NCBI RefSeq assembly: GCF_002294985.1
Contig: NZ_NSGE01000002.1
Coordinates: 434,001 to 498,000 of the forward strand
Length of the DNA stretch: 64,000 nucleotides
Origin: Mesorhizobium sp. WSM3862
GTDB lineage: Bacteria > Pseudomonadota > Alphaproteobacteria > Rhizobiales > Rhizobiaceae
Reading direction: 5' to 3'
Below the pieces are notes generated by a model. That model saw only the letters and a list, made by a program, of their open reading frames with translations, searched no databases and was not told the DNA's origin. Below, piece after piece: positions 29,051 through 37,482 of the stretch (the stretch's first letter is position 1; each line of letters begins with the position of its first letter). Made by a program: the position numbers and the translations under genes.

Positions 29051-29095
29051 ACGCAATTCCGGTGGGAAAACCGTTCACACCTTTCCTGGATTGCT
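29051..29095. repeat. Second copy of a palindromic intergenic repeat
   Basis: It starts CAATTCC (29054) and ends GGATTGCT, with ACCGTTCACACCTTTCCTGGA between, closely matching module two of the block at 23981-24080. One base of the distal arm is lost (GGATTG for GGAATTG). It fills the gap between two leftward genes and abuts the aminotransferase stop codon. Confidence 0.65.
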
Positions 29096-30475
29096 TCAGA
29101 GGCTGGTGAACACGCTGTTCACGGCGTCAGCGGTCTTGGCGATGATGGTGTCGGCCTCCTCGCGCGTCAGGCAAAGCGGCGGCGCGAAGCCGAGGATGTC
29201 ACCCTGCGGCATGGCGCGGCCGATGACGCCGCTTGCCGCGAGCGTCGTGGCGATCTGCGGGCCCACTTTGAGCGCCGGATCGAAGAAGACGCGATCGTCG
29301 CGATCCCTGACGAACTCGACCGCAGCAAGCATGCCGTCGCCGCGGACCTCGCCGACGTTTCTGTGGCCGCCGACGGCCTTGGCCAGCTCGGCGCGGAAAT
29401 AAGCGCCGGTCTCGCCGGCATTCCTGACCAGATCCATCTCGTCGATAAGTTCGAGATTGGCGACGCCCGCGGCGACGCAGATGGGATGCGCCGAATAGGT
29501 CCAGCCGTGGCCCAGCGAGCCCAGCTTGTCGGAACCCCTGACCAGCACCTGCCAGACCTTGTCGGAGACGATGACGCCGGAAAGCGGCGCATAGGCAGAC
29601 GTCAGGCCCTTCGCGATGGTGATCAGGTTCGGCTTGATGCCGTAATGGTCGGAGCCGAACATGGTGCCGAGACGGCCGAAGCCGGTCACCACCTCGTCGG
29701 CGACAAGCAGCACGTCGTATTTGTTCAGCACCGCCTGGATCTTTTCCCAATAGCCGGCGGGCGGCGGCACGATGCCGCCGGTGCCGAGGATCGGCTCGCC
29801 GATAAAGGCCGCGACCGTCTCCGGGCCCTCGGCAAGGATCATCTCCTCGAGCTTGTCGGCGCAATATTGCGAAAACTGCTCCTCGCTCATCGAGCGGTCG
29901 GTGCGGCGGAAATAATAGGGTGCCTCGGTGTGCATGATCGGCGCGCGCGGCAGGTCGAAGGCGTTGTGAAACAGGTCGAGCCCGGTCAGCGATCCGGTCA
30001 TGACGCCGGAGCCGTGATAGCCGCGCCAGCGCGAGATGATCTTCTTCTTCTCCGGCCGGCCGAGAACGTTGTTGTAATACCAGATCAGCTTGATGTTGGT
30101 CTCGTTGGCGTCGGAGCCGGAGAGGCCGAAATAGACCCTCGACATGCCCTTCGGCGCGCGGTCGATGATCATCTTGGCGAGCGTAATCGAGGCCTCGGTG
30201 CCGTGCCCGACATAGGCGTGGTAATAAGCTAGGTTCTTGGCCTGATCGGCAATGGCATCGGCGATCTTCTGGCGGCCATAGCCGACATTGACGCAATAGA
30301 GCCCGGCAAAGGCATCGATGCTCTTCTTGCCGGTGTTGTCCCAGACGGTGACGCCTTCGCCGCCGGCCATGATGCGTGCCGGGGACTCGCCCCGCGCATG
30401 CGTGCCCATATGCGTCGAGGGATGGAAGAAGTGGTCGCGATCCCAGGCCGAAAGTTCGTTGGACTGTTCGAGCAT
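29096..30475 (-). CDS. doeD: Class III PLP aminotransferase, likely L-2,4-diaminobutyrate transaminase of ectoine catabolism
   Basis: Class III (omega) aminotransferase, 459 residues. VADEVVTGFGR holds the PLP-ring aspartate, and TIAKGLTSAYAPLSG the Schiff-base lysine. On its own it could be a putrescine/GABA-pyruvate aminotransferase. However, it follows asnC and a semialdehyde dehydrogenase gene and faces the ehu/eut operon, the same set as asnC-ssd-atf in Ruegeria. There Atf converts 2,4-diaminobutyrate to aspartate semialdehyde. AAGGAG precedes the ATG. The family is certain; the ectoine role rests on context. Confidence 0.8.
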   Translation of the reverse strand: MLEQSNELSAWDRDHFFHPSTHMGTHARGESPARIMAGGEGVTVWDNTGKKSIDAFAGLYCVNVGYGRQKIADAIADQAKNLAYYHAYVGHGTEASITLAKMIIDRAPKGMSRVYFGLSGSDANETNIKLIWYYNNVLGRPEKKKIISRWRGYHGSGVMTGSLTGLDLFHNAFDLPRAPIMHTEAPYYFRRTDRSMSEEQFSQYCADKLEEMILAEGPETVAAFIGEPILGTGGIVPPPAGYWEKIQAVLNKYDVLLVADEVVTGFGRLGTMFGSDHYGIKPNLITIAKGLTSAYAPLSGVIVSDKVWQVLVRGSDKLGSLGHGWTYSAHPICVAAGVANLELIDEMDLVRNAGETGAYFRAELAKAVGGHRNVGEVRGDGMLAAVEFVRDRDDRVFFDPALKVGPQIATTLAASGVIGRAMPQGDILGFAPPLCLTREEADTIIAKTADAVNSVFTSL

Positions 30476-30511
30476 CTTTTTTCTCCTTGCAGGGAATTCT
30501 TCCGGCGTGCG

Positions 30512-32005
30512 CTAGGCGACGTCCAGACAAAGGTATTTCAGATCGGTGAAGGCTTCGAGGCCATGGCGCGAGCCTTCGCGGCCGATGCCGGACTGCTTGA
30601 CGCCGCCGAACGGGATCGGCGCGCCGGTGATCTTCACCCGGTTGATCGCGACCATACCGTATTCCAGCGCGCGACCCATGCGCGCCTGGCGCGCGCCGTT
30701 CTCGGTCACGACATAGGCGACGAGGCCATATTCGGTAGCGTTGGCGCGGGCGACGACTTCCGCTTCCTCGTCGAACGGGGTGACGGCGGCGACCGGGCCG
30801 AAGGTTTCCTCATGCATGATCAGCGCCTCGTCCGGCACATCGACGAGCAGCGTTGGCTGATAGAACAGCGGCCCGGCCGCATGGCGCTTGCCGCCGATGA
30901 GGCAGCGCGCGCCGCGAGCCTGCGCGTCTGCGACCTGCTCCTCCACCTTCTTGACGGCGCGCTTATGCATCAGCGGGCCGATATCGGCGTCGGGTGAAAG
31001 CCCGTTGCCGGTGCGCAGACGCTCGATGCGACGGGCGAGGGCGACGCAGAAGCGGTCATAGATCTGGCGCTGCACATAGATGCGGTTGGCGGCAAGACAA
31101 TCCTGGCCGGAGGTGGCGAATTTGGCGTCGAGCGCGATCGTCACCGCCTTTTCGATATCGGCATCACCGAAGACGATCAGCGGCGCATGGCCGCCGAGCT
31201 CCATGACCAGCCGCTTCATCGTCGGCGCGCTCTGCGCGGCAATCAGCCGGCCGACGTCGGTCGAACCGGTGAAGCTCATGGCGCGCACCCGGGCGTCAGC
31301 GCACATCGCGCCGACGATGGTGCGCGCATCCCCGGTGACAACGTTGAAGACGCCGGCGGGCAGTCCGGCACGCTCGCCGAGTTCGGCCAGCGCCAGCGCC
31401 GAAAGCGGCGTTTCCGAGGACGGATGCGCCACCACGGTGCAGCCGGCGGCAAGCGCCGCAGCGGCCTTGCGGGTGAGCATGGCCGACGGAAAGTTCCATG
31501 GGGTGACGACGCCGACGACGCCGAGCGGCTCGCGGCGAACGGTCATCTGAGCATTCGGCAGATGGCTGGTGACGCTTTCGGCATTGAGGCGCTTTGCTTC
31601 CTCGGCATACCACTCGACGAAGGAGGCGGCGTAGTCGATCTCGCCCAGCGATTCCTTTAGCGGCTTGCCCTGTTCAAGCGTCATCAGCAGCGCCAGGTCG
31701 TCCTTGGCGGCGACGATCAGCTCGAACCATTTTCGCAAGATTCTGGAACGCTCTTGCGGCAGCGCGGAGCGCCAGGCCGGCAGGGCACGCGCTGCAGCGT
31801 CGACAGCCTCCGCCGTTTGGCTTGCGCCGAGGGCGGCAACGAAGGCGACTGTAGCGCCGGTGGCCGGATCGGTGACTGCGAAGCTCGCGGCCGAGTCGCC
31901 GGCCGTCCAATGTCCCCCGATATAGCCGAGATCGCGCAGCAGCCGGCGATCGGCGAGACGATCCAGTGCTTCGTGGCGGTGTGGGCGTGCAAAATGCGCG
32001 GACAT
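30512..32005 (-). CDS. doeC: Semialdehyde dehydrogenase (GabD-like; aspartate-semialdehyde to aspartate, DoeC/Ssd)
   Basis: Aldehyde dehydrogenase of the GabD type, 497 residues. VTPWNFPSAMLTRK is the cofactor region, VMELGGHAP holds the general base, and the catalytic cysteine is in TSGQDCLAANR. The ATG at 32005 follows GGGAG; the frame is open farther upstream into asnC, but that is not coding. In ectoine-degrading Proteobacteria the enzyme in this position oxidises L-aspartate semialdehyde to aspartate, the last step. Succinate-semialdehyde activity is the family default and cannot be excluded. Co-oriented with asnC and the aminotransferase gene. Confidence 0.8.
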   Translation of the reverse strand: MSAHFARPHRHEALDRLADRRLLRDLGYIGGHWTAGDSAASFAVTDPATGATVAFVAALGASQTAEAVDAAARALPAWRSALPQERSRILRKWFELIVAAKDDLALLMTLEQGKPLKESLGEIDYAASFVEWYAEEAKRLNAESVTSHLPNAQMTVRREPLGVVGVVTPWNFPSAMLTRKAAAALAAGCTVVAHPSSETPLSALALAELGERAGLPAGVFNVVTGDARTIVGAMCADARVRAMSFTGSTDVGRLIAAQSAPTMKRLVMELGGHAPLIVFGDADIEKAVTIALDAKFATSGQDCLAANRIYVQRQIYDRFCVALARRIERLRTGNGLSPDADIGPLMHKRAVKKVEEQVADAQARGARCLIGGKRHAAGPLFYQPTLLVDVPDEALIMHEETFGPVAAVTPFDEEAEVVARANATEYGLVAYVVTENGARQARMGRALEYGMVAINRVKITGAPIPFGGVKQSGIGREGSRHGLEAFTDLKYLCLDVA

Positions 32006-32133
32006 CGTTTGTCTCCCGGTGCCAGTCGATGCGGAGAGATTAGCCGCGCGACCGAGACAGAGAGGCTTTTTCGGCAGCCGCCAGGAGAGAGATTGTCTCC
32101 CATCGCCCGCCGCGCCAGACGATCTCTCCGGCT

Positions 32134-32619
32134 TCAGCCTGGCAACAGGTCGGCGACAGGCACCACGGACTCCTCCTTCACCGTCTTGGTGACGATGTAG
32201 GTGAAGTAGCGGTCGATGCCGATCTCGCGTTCCAGAAGGGCGTCGACCAGCCGCTGATAGGCGTCGATGTCCCGCGCCATCACTTTCAGCACATAGTCGA
32301 CGCCGCCGCCGACCGACCAGCAGGCGACGATCTCGGGCACGTCGCGGATGACCCGCTCGAAACGGTCGAAATCGGCTTGCCGGTGGCTGGCCAATGTCAC
32401 CTCCATCAGCACGGTCGCCACCGGCGCGATCGCGCGCATGGCGATTGCGGCGTGGTAGCCCGAGACGATGCCGGCCTTCTCCAGCTTGCGCAGCCGCATC
32501 CAGCAAGGCGTCGGCGACAGGCCGACCTTCTCGGCCAGCGCCAGCTTGGTGATGCGCCCGTCGCGCTGGATGGCGTCGAGGATCTTGAGGTCGATCGGAT
32601 CGAGTTTCGCTGCCGCCAT
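32134..32619 (-). CDS. asnC: Lrp/AsnC-family regulator of ectoine catabolism
   Basis: Lrp/AsnC regulator of 161 residues. The N-terminal helix-turn-helix is at about 5-55 (LDPIDLKILDAIQ, then ALAEKVGLSPTPCWMRL), and the RAM effector domain follows (ACWSVGGGVDYVLKV). GGCGGAG precedes the ATG at 32619. It is divergent from enuR across 81 bases. In Halomonas (DoeX) and Ruegeria (AsnC) this regulator accompanies ectoine degradation genes and activates them, so the same job is inferred here. TTGACA on the minus strand (32672-32667) is a possible -35 for it. Confidence 0.87.
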   Translation of the reverse strand: MAAAKLDPIDLKILDAIQRDGRITKLALAEKVGLSPTPCWMRLRKLEKAGIVSGYHAAIAMRAIAPVATVLMEVTLASHRQADFDRFERVIRDVPEIVACWSVGGGVDYVLKVMARDIDAYQRLVDALLEREIGIDRYFTYIVTKTVKEESVVPVADLLPG

Positions 32620-32664
32620 GCTCCGCCTTTTTGTTCCGGACACCATGACGATGCATTATTTCGA

Positions 32665-32710
32665 TTGTCAATTGCACTGATTTCGATCTCTAATAAAGTC
32701 ATGACATTAT
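32665..32710 (+). promoter_or_regulatory. enuR promoter with overlapping operator-like motif; probably leaderless mRNA
   Basis: TTGTCA (32665-32670), 18 bases, then TCTAAT (32689-32694), five of six matches to the -10 consensus. A start site six or seven bases on would fall at 32700-32701, the enuR ATG itself, and no ribosome site is visible. GTCATGACATTAT (32698-32710) overlaps the start codon and recurs upstream of ehuA. On the other strand TTGACA (32672-32667) may serve asnC. Confidence 0.5.
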
Positions 32711-34086
32711 GGCAGCCAGATCCTGCGCTCATCCGCCGCCCGGCCTACCTCTCGCTGGCCGATCAGTTCGCGCGCGCCATCCATGATGGAAAGCTCGCCA
32801 ATGGCGCGCGACTGCCGACGCACCGGCGGCTTGCCGACGACCTGAAACTTTCGGTCCAGACGGTCAGCCGCGCCTATGAGGAACTGATCCGCCGCGGTCT
32901 GATTGCCGGCGAGGTCGGGCGCGGCAGCTTCGTGCAGACGCAGCGCCGGGAGCCGGAGCCGCCCTACCTCCCGGAACGGTTGGGCGAGGTCATCGACCTC
33001 TCGATCCTGAAGCCGGTCTGCGAGCCGATGCATCTGGAGAAGCTAAAGCATGCGTTGGGGTGGCTGGCCGAGAACCTGCCGTCGAGTTCGGCGCTGTCGT
33101 TCCGGCCGAACATGGTGTTCCCGCGTCATCGCACGGTGGCGGTCGAATGGCTGAAGCTCTGCGGCCTCGACGCCTCACCGCAGAACATCAGCCTCACCAA
33201 CGGTGCCACCGCCGGCATGACGGTAGCGCTGATGAGCGTCGCACCGCCCGGTTCGACGGTCGCCACCGAGGCGATCGGCCACCACACGCTGGTGCCGCTC
33301 GCCCGCTATCTCGGCTTCAACCTCGAAGGCCTGCCGATCGACGGCAACGGCCTGATCCCGGAAGCGTTGGACGAGGCCTGCCGTCTCTCCGACATTCGCG
33401 CCGTTTTCGTCCAGCCTTCGGTCATCAACCCGACGGCGAGCTTGATGGACGCCAGCCGGCGCGAGCAGATCGCCGCGGTCGCGCGCAAACATGACATCGC
33501 CATCATCGAGAACGACGTGCTCGGGCCGCTCGTCGAAGGCCGGCCTCCGGCGGTTGCCGCCTTCGCGCCCGAGCGGACGCTCTACGTCACCTCCTTCACC
33601 AAGATCACCGTGCCCGGCCTGCGCATCGGCTATCTCGCGGTGCCCGACCGCTATGTCGCGGCCGTCGCCAACCGCCATCTCGTCTCGAACTGGATGGCGA
33701 CGCCAATGGTGGCGGAAATCGCGACGCGGTGGGTGAACGACGGCACGGCTTTTGAGTTGGTCAACTGGCAGCGCGGGGCGCTGAGACGCCGGCAGGAAAT
33801 CGCAGCCGAAATGCTGGCCGGTGTCGACTATCGCTCCCATCGCGACGGGCTGCATCTGTGGCTCGAATTGCCGGGCGACCGCGCCGAGGAAAGCTTCGTT
33901 GCGCAGGCGCGCCTGCGCGGCGTGGCGATTGCCCCGGGCACGTCGTTCCGCATCGCCGACACGCCGTGGCACCCGGCCGTGCGCATCTCGCTCGGCTCGA
34001 CCACCGAAGGGGAACTGCGCGCGGGCTTGAGCGTTGTCGCCAAGCTCCTGCTGGGCGATCCGGAGCATCTTCTGCTCGCCATTTGA
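32701..34086 (+). CDS. enuR: MocR/GntR-type PLP-binding regulator of ectoine utilisation (EnuR)
   Basis: MocR-subfamily protein of 461 residues: a GntR winged helix (about 14-80, LPTHRRLADDLKLSVQTVSRAY) linked to an aminotransferase-fold effector domain. The PLP-binding lysine is K301 in VTSFTKITVPGLRIGY, one residue from Lys302 of the Ruegeria regulator. EnuR is a repressor that is relieved when PLP forms an aldimine with N-alpha-acetyl-diaminobutyrate or diaminobutyrate. It sits at the head of ehuABCD-eutABCDE, as expected. The start is ATG 32701; a longer frame upstream runs antisense through asnC. Autoregulation is suggested by motifs over its own start. Confidence 0.9.
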   Translation: MTLWQPDPALIRRPAYLSLADQFARAIHDGKLANGARLPTHRRLADDLKLSVQTVSRAYEELIRRGLIAGEVGRGSFVQTQRREPEPPYLPERLGEVIDLSILKPVCEPMHLEKLKHALGWLAENLPSSSALSFRPNMVFPRHRTVAVEWLKLCGLDASPQNISLTNGATAGMTVALMSVAPPGSTVATEAIGHHTLVPLARYLGFNLEGLPIDGNGLIPEALDEACRLSDIRAVFVQPSVINPTASLMDASRREQIAAVARKHDIAIIENDVLGPLVEGRPPAVAAFAPERTLYVTSFTKITVPGLRIGYLAVPDRYVAAVANRHLVSNWMATPMVAEIATRWVNDGTAFELVNWQRGALRRRQEIAAEMLAGVDYRSHRDGLHLWLELPGDRAEESFVAQARLRGVAIAPGTSFRIADTPWHPAVRISLGSTTEGELRAGLSVVAKLLLGDPEHLLLAI

Positions 34087-34133
34087 TGCAAATGCGGAGC
34101 GCCAATTGCCCCGAAATTGTGCAGCGCTCGAAA

Positions 34134-34168
34134 AATTGTCATGATATTATTTTCCTAATTGACATGAT
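34134..34168 (+). promoter_or_regulatory. Direct-repeat operator/promoter region before ehuA
   Basis: AATTGTCATGAT (34134-34145) and AATTGACATGAT (34157-34168) are direct repeats, 11 of 12 identical, 23 bases apart (about two helical turns). The second contains TTGACA (34159-34164), a consensus -35; the -10 after it is weak. The first lies within GTCATGATATTAT, which also occurs over the enuR start codon. MocR regulators bind such repeats, so this is the best EnuR-site candidate. Confidence 0.5.
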
Positions 34169-34222
34169 TTAGCGCGTTTCGCATCGTTAGGACCATAGGC
34201 CGCTTTAGAACGGGGAAATGGA

Positions 34223-35008
34223 TTGCCCGCGCCCATCATCAAGGTCGACGCCATTTCGAAGAGCTTCGGCGCCTTCAAGGTGCTGGACGGCCTGTCGATG
34301 CAGGTCATGCCAGGCGAGAAGCTGGCGCTGATCGGCCCATCCGGATCGGGCAAGACGACGATCCTGCGCATCCTGATGACGCTGGAAAAGATCGACGGCG
34401 GCCATATCCAGATCGACGGCGAGCAGCTCTATCATATGGAGCGCAACGGCCAGCTGGTGCCGGCTGACGAGCGGCACCTGGCCAAGATGCGCCAGAAGAT
34501 CGGCATGGTCTTCCAGCTTTTCAATCTGTTCCCGCACAAATGCGTCATGGACAACGTCACGCTGGCACCCATGCTGACCAAGGGCGTGGCGCGAGCCGCC
34601 GCCGAAAAACGGGCGATGGAGCTGCTCGACATGGTGGGCCTCGCCGATAAGGCGAAGAGCATGCCGGCACAGCTTTCCGGCGGCCAGAAGCAGCGCGTCG
34701 CGATCGCCCGCGCGCTGGCGCTGTCGCCCAAGATCATGCTGTTCGACGAGGTCACCTCGGCGCTCGACCCCGAGTTGGTCGAGGAGGTGCTCAACGTCAT
34801 GCGTAAGCTGGCCGCCGAAACCGACATGACGATGCTGCTCGTCACTCATGAGATGGGCTTTGCCCACGACTTCGCCGATCGCGTGCTGTTCTTCGATCGC
34901 GGCAGGATCGTCGAGGAGGGCAAGCCCGATGAGATTTTCCGCCATCCCAAGCAGGAACGCACGCAGGGCTTCCTGAAGAAGATCATCGCGGCCGGACATC
35001 GCGTCTGA
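34223..35008 (+). CDS. ehuA: Ectoine/hydroxyectoine ABC transporter ATP-binding protein
   Basis: Polar-amino-acid-type ABC ATPase, 261 residues. Walker A is GPSGSGKTT, the Q-loop region is [12 protein letters not shown], the signature is LSGGQKQR, Walker B is [14 protein letters not shown], and the H-loop histidine is in LLVTHEMG. The start is TTG 34223, with GGGGAA seven bases upstream; no in-frame ATG fits. It powers the EhuCD permease. The ectoine assignment comes from the gene order ehuABCD-eutABCDE, known from Sinorhizobium meliloti. Confidence 0.9.
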   Translation: MPAPIIKVDAISKSFGAFKVLDGLSMQVMPGEKLALIGPSGSGKTTILRILMTLEKIDGGHIQIDGEQLYHMERNGQLVPADERHLAKMRQKIGMVFQLFNLFPHKCVMDNVTLAPMLTKGVARAAAEKRAMELLDMVGLADKAKSMPAQLSGGQKQRVAIARALALSPKIMLFDEVTSALDPELVEEVLNVMRKLAAETDMTMLLVTHEMGFAHDFADRVLFFDRGRIVEEGKPDEIFRHPKQERTQGFLKKIIAAGHRV

Positions 35009-35111
35009 CCGCCATGCCAGGGCGGCGAAGCCGTCCCGAAAGCCAGAAACGGGTGGCAAGTACGCCATCCGAACCGAGCGAACCAAGAAGAGAAACAAGG
35101 AGTTGGGAACG

Positions 35112-35963
35112 ATGAAGAAACTTGGCATCCTGGCTGGCGTCGCCGGTCTCGCCGTAAGCACCATGCTGCTCGCCTCCGGCGCGCGTTCAGCAGACGACGC
35201 AAAGCTCGAGCAGCTCAAGCAGCAGGGCTTCGCCCGCGTCGCCATTGCCAACGAGCCGCCCTACACCGCGGTCGCCGCGGACGGCAAGGTCTCGGGCGCC
35301 GCACCCGACGTAGCGCGCGAGATCTTCAAGCGCCTCGGCGTCAACGATATCGTCGCCTCCATCTCCGAATATGGCGCCATGATCCCCGGTCTGCAGGCCG
35401 GCCGCTTCGATGTCGTCACCGCCGGCCTGTTCATGAAGCCCGAGCGCTGCGCGGCTGTCGCCTATTCCGAGCCGGTGCTGTGCGATGCGGAAGCGATGCT
35501 GGTGAAGAAGGGCAACCCCAAGGGCTTCAAGAGCTATGAGGACGTCGCCAAGGACACGTCGGCCACTATCGGCGCGCCGGGCGGCGGCACCGAGGAGAAG
35601 CTGGCGCTCAATGCCGGCGTGCCGCGCGACCGCGTCATCGTCGTGCCGGACGGCCAGAGCGGTCTGAAGATGGTCCAGGACGGCCGCATCGACGCCTATT
35701 CGCTGCCCGTACTGTCGATCAACGACCTCATCAAGAAGGCCAACGATCCGAACCTCGAAGTGATCGCGCCGGTGCAGGGCGCGCCGGTCTATTGCGACGG
35801 CGCCGCCTTCAAGAAGGGCGACGAGGCGCTGCGCGATGCCTATGACGTCGAGCTCGCCAAGATGAAGAAGTCCGGCGAGTTCGCCAAGATCATCGAGCCC
35901 TACGGCTTCTCGGCCAAGGCGGCGATGTCGACGACGCGCGAGAAGCTCTGCGTGGCGAAGTAA
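35112..35963 (+). CDS. ehuB: Ectoine/hydroxyectoine-binding periplasmic protein
   Basis: Periplasmic binding protein of the family 3 (polar amino acid) type, 283 residues. The signal peptide has KK at the N-terminus, a hydrophobic core to about residue 22, and probable cleavage near ARSAD. FARVAIANEPPYTA begins the mature domain, and aromatic residues in SEYGAMIPGLQAGRFDV and PVYCDG would line the ligand pocket. GGAG precedes the ATG at 35112; an in-frame TTG nine bases earlier is less likely. EhuB homologues bind ectoine and 5-hydroxyectoine with high affinity. Its gene is separated from the permease genes by a structured repeat. Confidence 0.9.
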   Translation: MKKLGILAGVAGLAVSTMLLASGARSADDAKLEQLKQQGFARVAIANEPPYTAVAADGKVSGAAPDVAREIFKRLGVNDIVASISEYGAMIPGLQAGRFDVVTAGLFMKPERCAAVAYSEPVLCDAEAMLVKKGNPKGFKSYEDVAKDTSATIGAPGGGTEEKLALNAGVPRDRVIVVPDGQSGLKMVQDGRIDAYSLPVLSINDLIKKANDPNLEVIAPVQGAPVYCDGAAFKKGDEALRDAYDVELAKMKKSGEFAKIIEPYGFSAKAAMSTTREKLCVAK

Positions 35964-35965
35964 TC

Positions 35966-36095
35966 TCCCTTCTTCCCGCTTGCGCGGCGAGAAGGTCGCT
36001 CGAAGAGCCGGATGAGGGGCGGCGCGCCAGCATTTCAAGGTCAGCGCTGCCCCTCATCTGCCTGACGGCATCTTCTCCCGTGGGCGGGGACAAGG
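35966..36095. repeat. RIME-like palindromic element inside the ehu operon
   Basis: It begins two bases after the ehuB stop. It holds GATGAGGGGC (36011-36020) and its exact complement GCCCCTCATC (36049-36058), flanked by smaller hairpins with CTTCTTCCCGC/GCGGCGAGAAGG at the left and CTTCTCCC/GGGGACAAGG at the right. This matches the rhizobial intergenic mosaic type of element in layout. In an operon it can act like REP sequences: shield upstream mRNA and favour binding-protein expression over permease. Confidence 0.65.
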
Positions 36096-36146
36096 CTGTC
36101 GCAGCCTCTCGCAACGACTGCAAACGTTAGGAAAATTTGAAACTCA

Positions 36147-36806
36147 ATGACCCAGTGGTCCGGCTATCTCGGCCTGATATTGCAGGGAGCGCTTGTCACC
36201 ATCGAGCTGACGCTGATGGGGTCGGTGCTTGCGCTCGTCATGGCCTTTCTCGCCGGCATGGGACGTGTGTCGCGCTTCTTCATCGTGCGCGCGATTGCCA
36301 CGACCTATATCGAGTTCTTCCGCGGCACCTCGATCTTCGTGCAGCTGTTCTGGGCCTATTTCGTGCTGCCCTTCGCCGGTCTGTCGCTGACGCCTTTGCA
36401 GGCCGGCGTGCTGGCGCTGGGGCTCAATGTCGGGGCCTATGCGGCGGAAGTTGTGCGCGGCGCCATCCTGTCGATCGGCCGTGAGCAATATGAGGCCTGC
36501 ACCGCGCTTAATCTCGGCCGCTGGCAAGGCATGCGCCACGTCATCCTGCCGCAGGCGCTGCTCATCATGCTGCCAACCTTCGGCAACAACGCGATCGAGC
36601 TGCTCAAGGCGACCTCGGTCGTATCGCTGATCTCGCTTGCCGATCTCACCTTCCAGGCGCAGGTGGTTCGCTCGCAGACCGGCAGCACGCTGATGCCCTT
36701 CGTCTCCGTTCTCGTCATCTATTTCGCGCTCGCACTGATCATCTCCTGGGGCGTGCGCTCGCTGGAGCGCCGCATGGCGCGCGGTCTCGACGGAGTGCGT
36801 GTCTGA
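36147..36806 (+). CDS. ehuC: Ectoine/hydroxyectoine ABC transporter permease
   Basis: Inner-membrane permease of the HisMQ/GlnP type, 219 residues. It has membrane segments at about 8-28, 50-75, 85-110 and the C-terminus, with the EAA loop YEACTALNLGRWQGM followed by ILPQAL near residue 130. RGTSIFVQLFWAYF is characteristic of polar amino-acid permeases. It follows the repeat element, 183 bases after ehuB; the ribosome site is weak (AGGA about 14 bases before the ATG), which would lower its translation. Partner of EhuD. Confidence 0.88.
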   Translation: MTQWSGYLGLILQGALVTIELTLMGSVLALVMAFLAGMGRVSRFFIVRAIATTYIEFFRGTSIFVQLFWAYFVLPFAGLSLTPLQAGVLALGLNVGAYAAEVVRGAILSIGREQYEACTALNLGRWQGMRHVILPQALLIMLPTFGNNAIELLKATSVVSLISLADLTFQAQVVRSQTGSTLMPFVSVLVIYFALALIISWGVRSLERRMARGLDGVRV

Positions 36807-36822
36807 TGGAATGGGCCCGCTG

Positions 36823-37482
36823 ATGGAATGGGATTGGAACTTTGTCTGGGAGATCATGCCGACCCTGATCCAGGGGGTGAAGATCACGATCTTGGCGACC
36901 GTGCTCGGCTCGATCCTGGCCGGTATCGTCGGTCTGGCGATCGCGCTGGCGCGGCGCTCGCCTAACCGCACGGTGTCGCGCAACGTCGGCTGGTTCGCCG
37001 AATTCATCCGCGGCACGCCGCTTCTGGTGCAGCTCTATTTCATCTTCTACGTGCTGCCCGATATCGGCATCCTGCTGCCGCCCTTGGTGGCGGGCGTCAT
37101 CGGGCTTGGACTGCACTACGGCACCTATACGGCCGAGGTCTATCGAGCCGGCATCGACAATGTGCCGCGCGGCCAGTGGGAGGCCGCCAAGGCCTGCAAT
37201 CTTAACGGGCGCCACACCTGGACGCATGTCATCCTGCCGCAGGCGATCCCGCCGATGATCCCGGCCTTGGCCAACTACTTCATCGCCATGTTCAAGGAGA
37301 CACCGCTGCTTTCGGCGATCACCGTGCTGGAGCTGATGAACCAAGCCAAGAGCGTCGCCAATACCTATTACCGCTACATCGAGCCGATGACGCTGGTCGG
37401 CGCCTTCTTCCTCGTCATCAGCCTCTGCTCCGTCGTGCTGTTGCGTTGGCTGGAGCGTCGTTACGGCAGGATCGAGAGATGA
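36823..37482 (+). CDS. ehuD: Ectoine/hydroxyectoine ABC transporter permease
   Basis: Second permease, 219 residues from the ATG at 36823 (MEWDWNF, as in EhuD homologues). Upstream in-frame GTG 36799 and ATG 36811 are alternatives. EAA loop: WEAAKACNLNGRHTW then ILPQAIPPM. RGTPLLVQLYFIFY is the family signature. CTGATGGAATGGG occurs twice, at 36803-36815 and 36820-36832. The first copy spans the ehuC stop; the second carries this start. A 17-base tandem duplication appears to have pulled start and stop apart. Coupled to eutA by ATGA. Confidence 0.88.
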   Translation: MEWDWNFVWEIMPTLIQGVKITILATVLGSILAGIVGLAIALARRSPNRTVSRNVGWFAEFIRGTPLLVQLYFIFYVLPDIGILLPPLVAGVIGLGLHYGTYTAEVYRAGIDNVPRGQWEAAKACNLNGRHTWTHVILPQAIPPMIPALANYFIAMFKETPLLSAITVLELMNQAKSVANTYYRYIEPMTLVGAFFLVISLCSVVLLRWLERRYGRIER

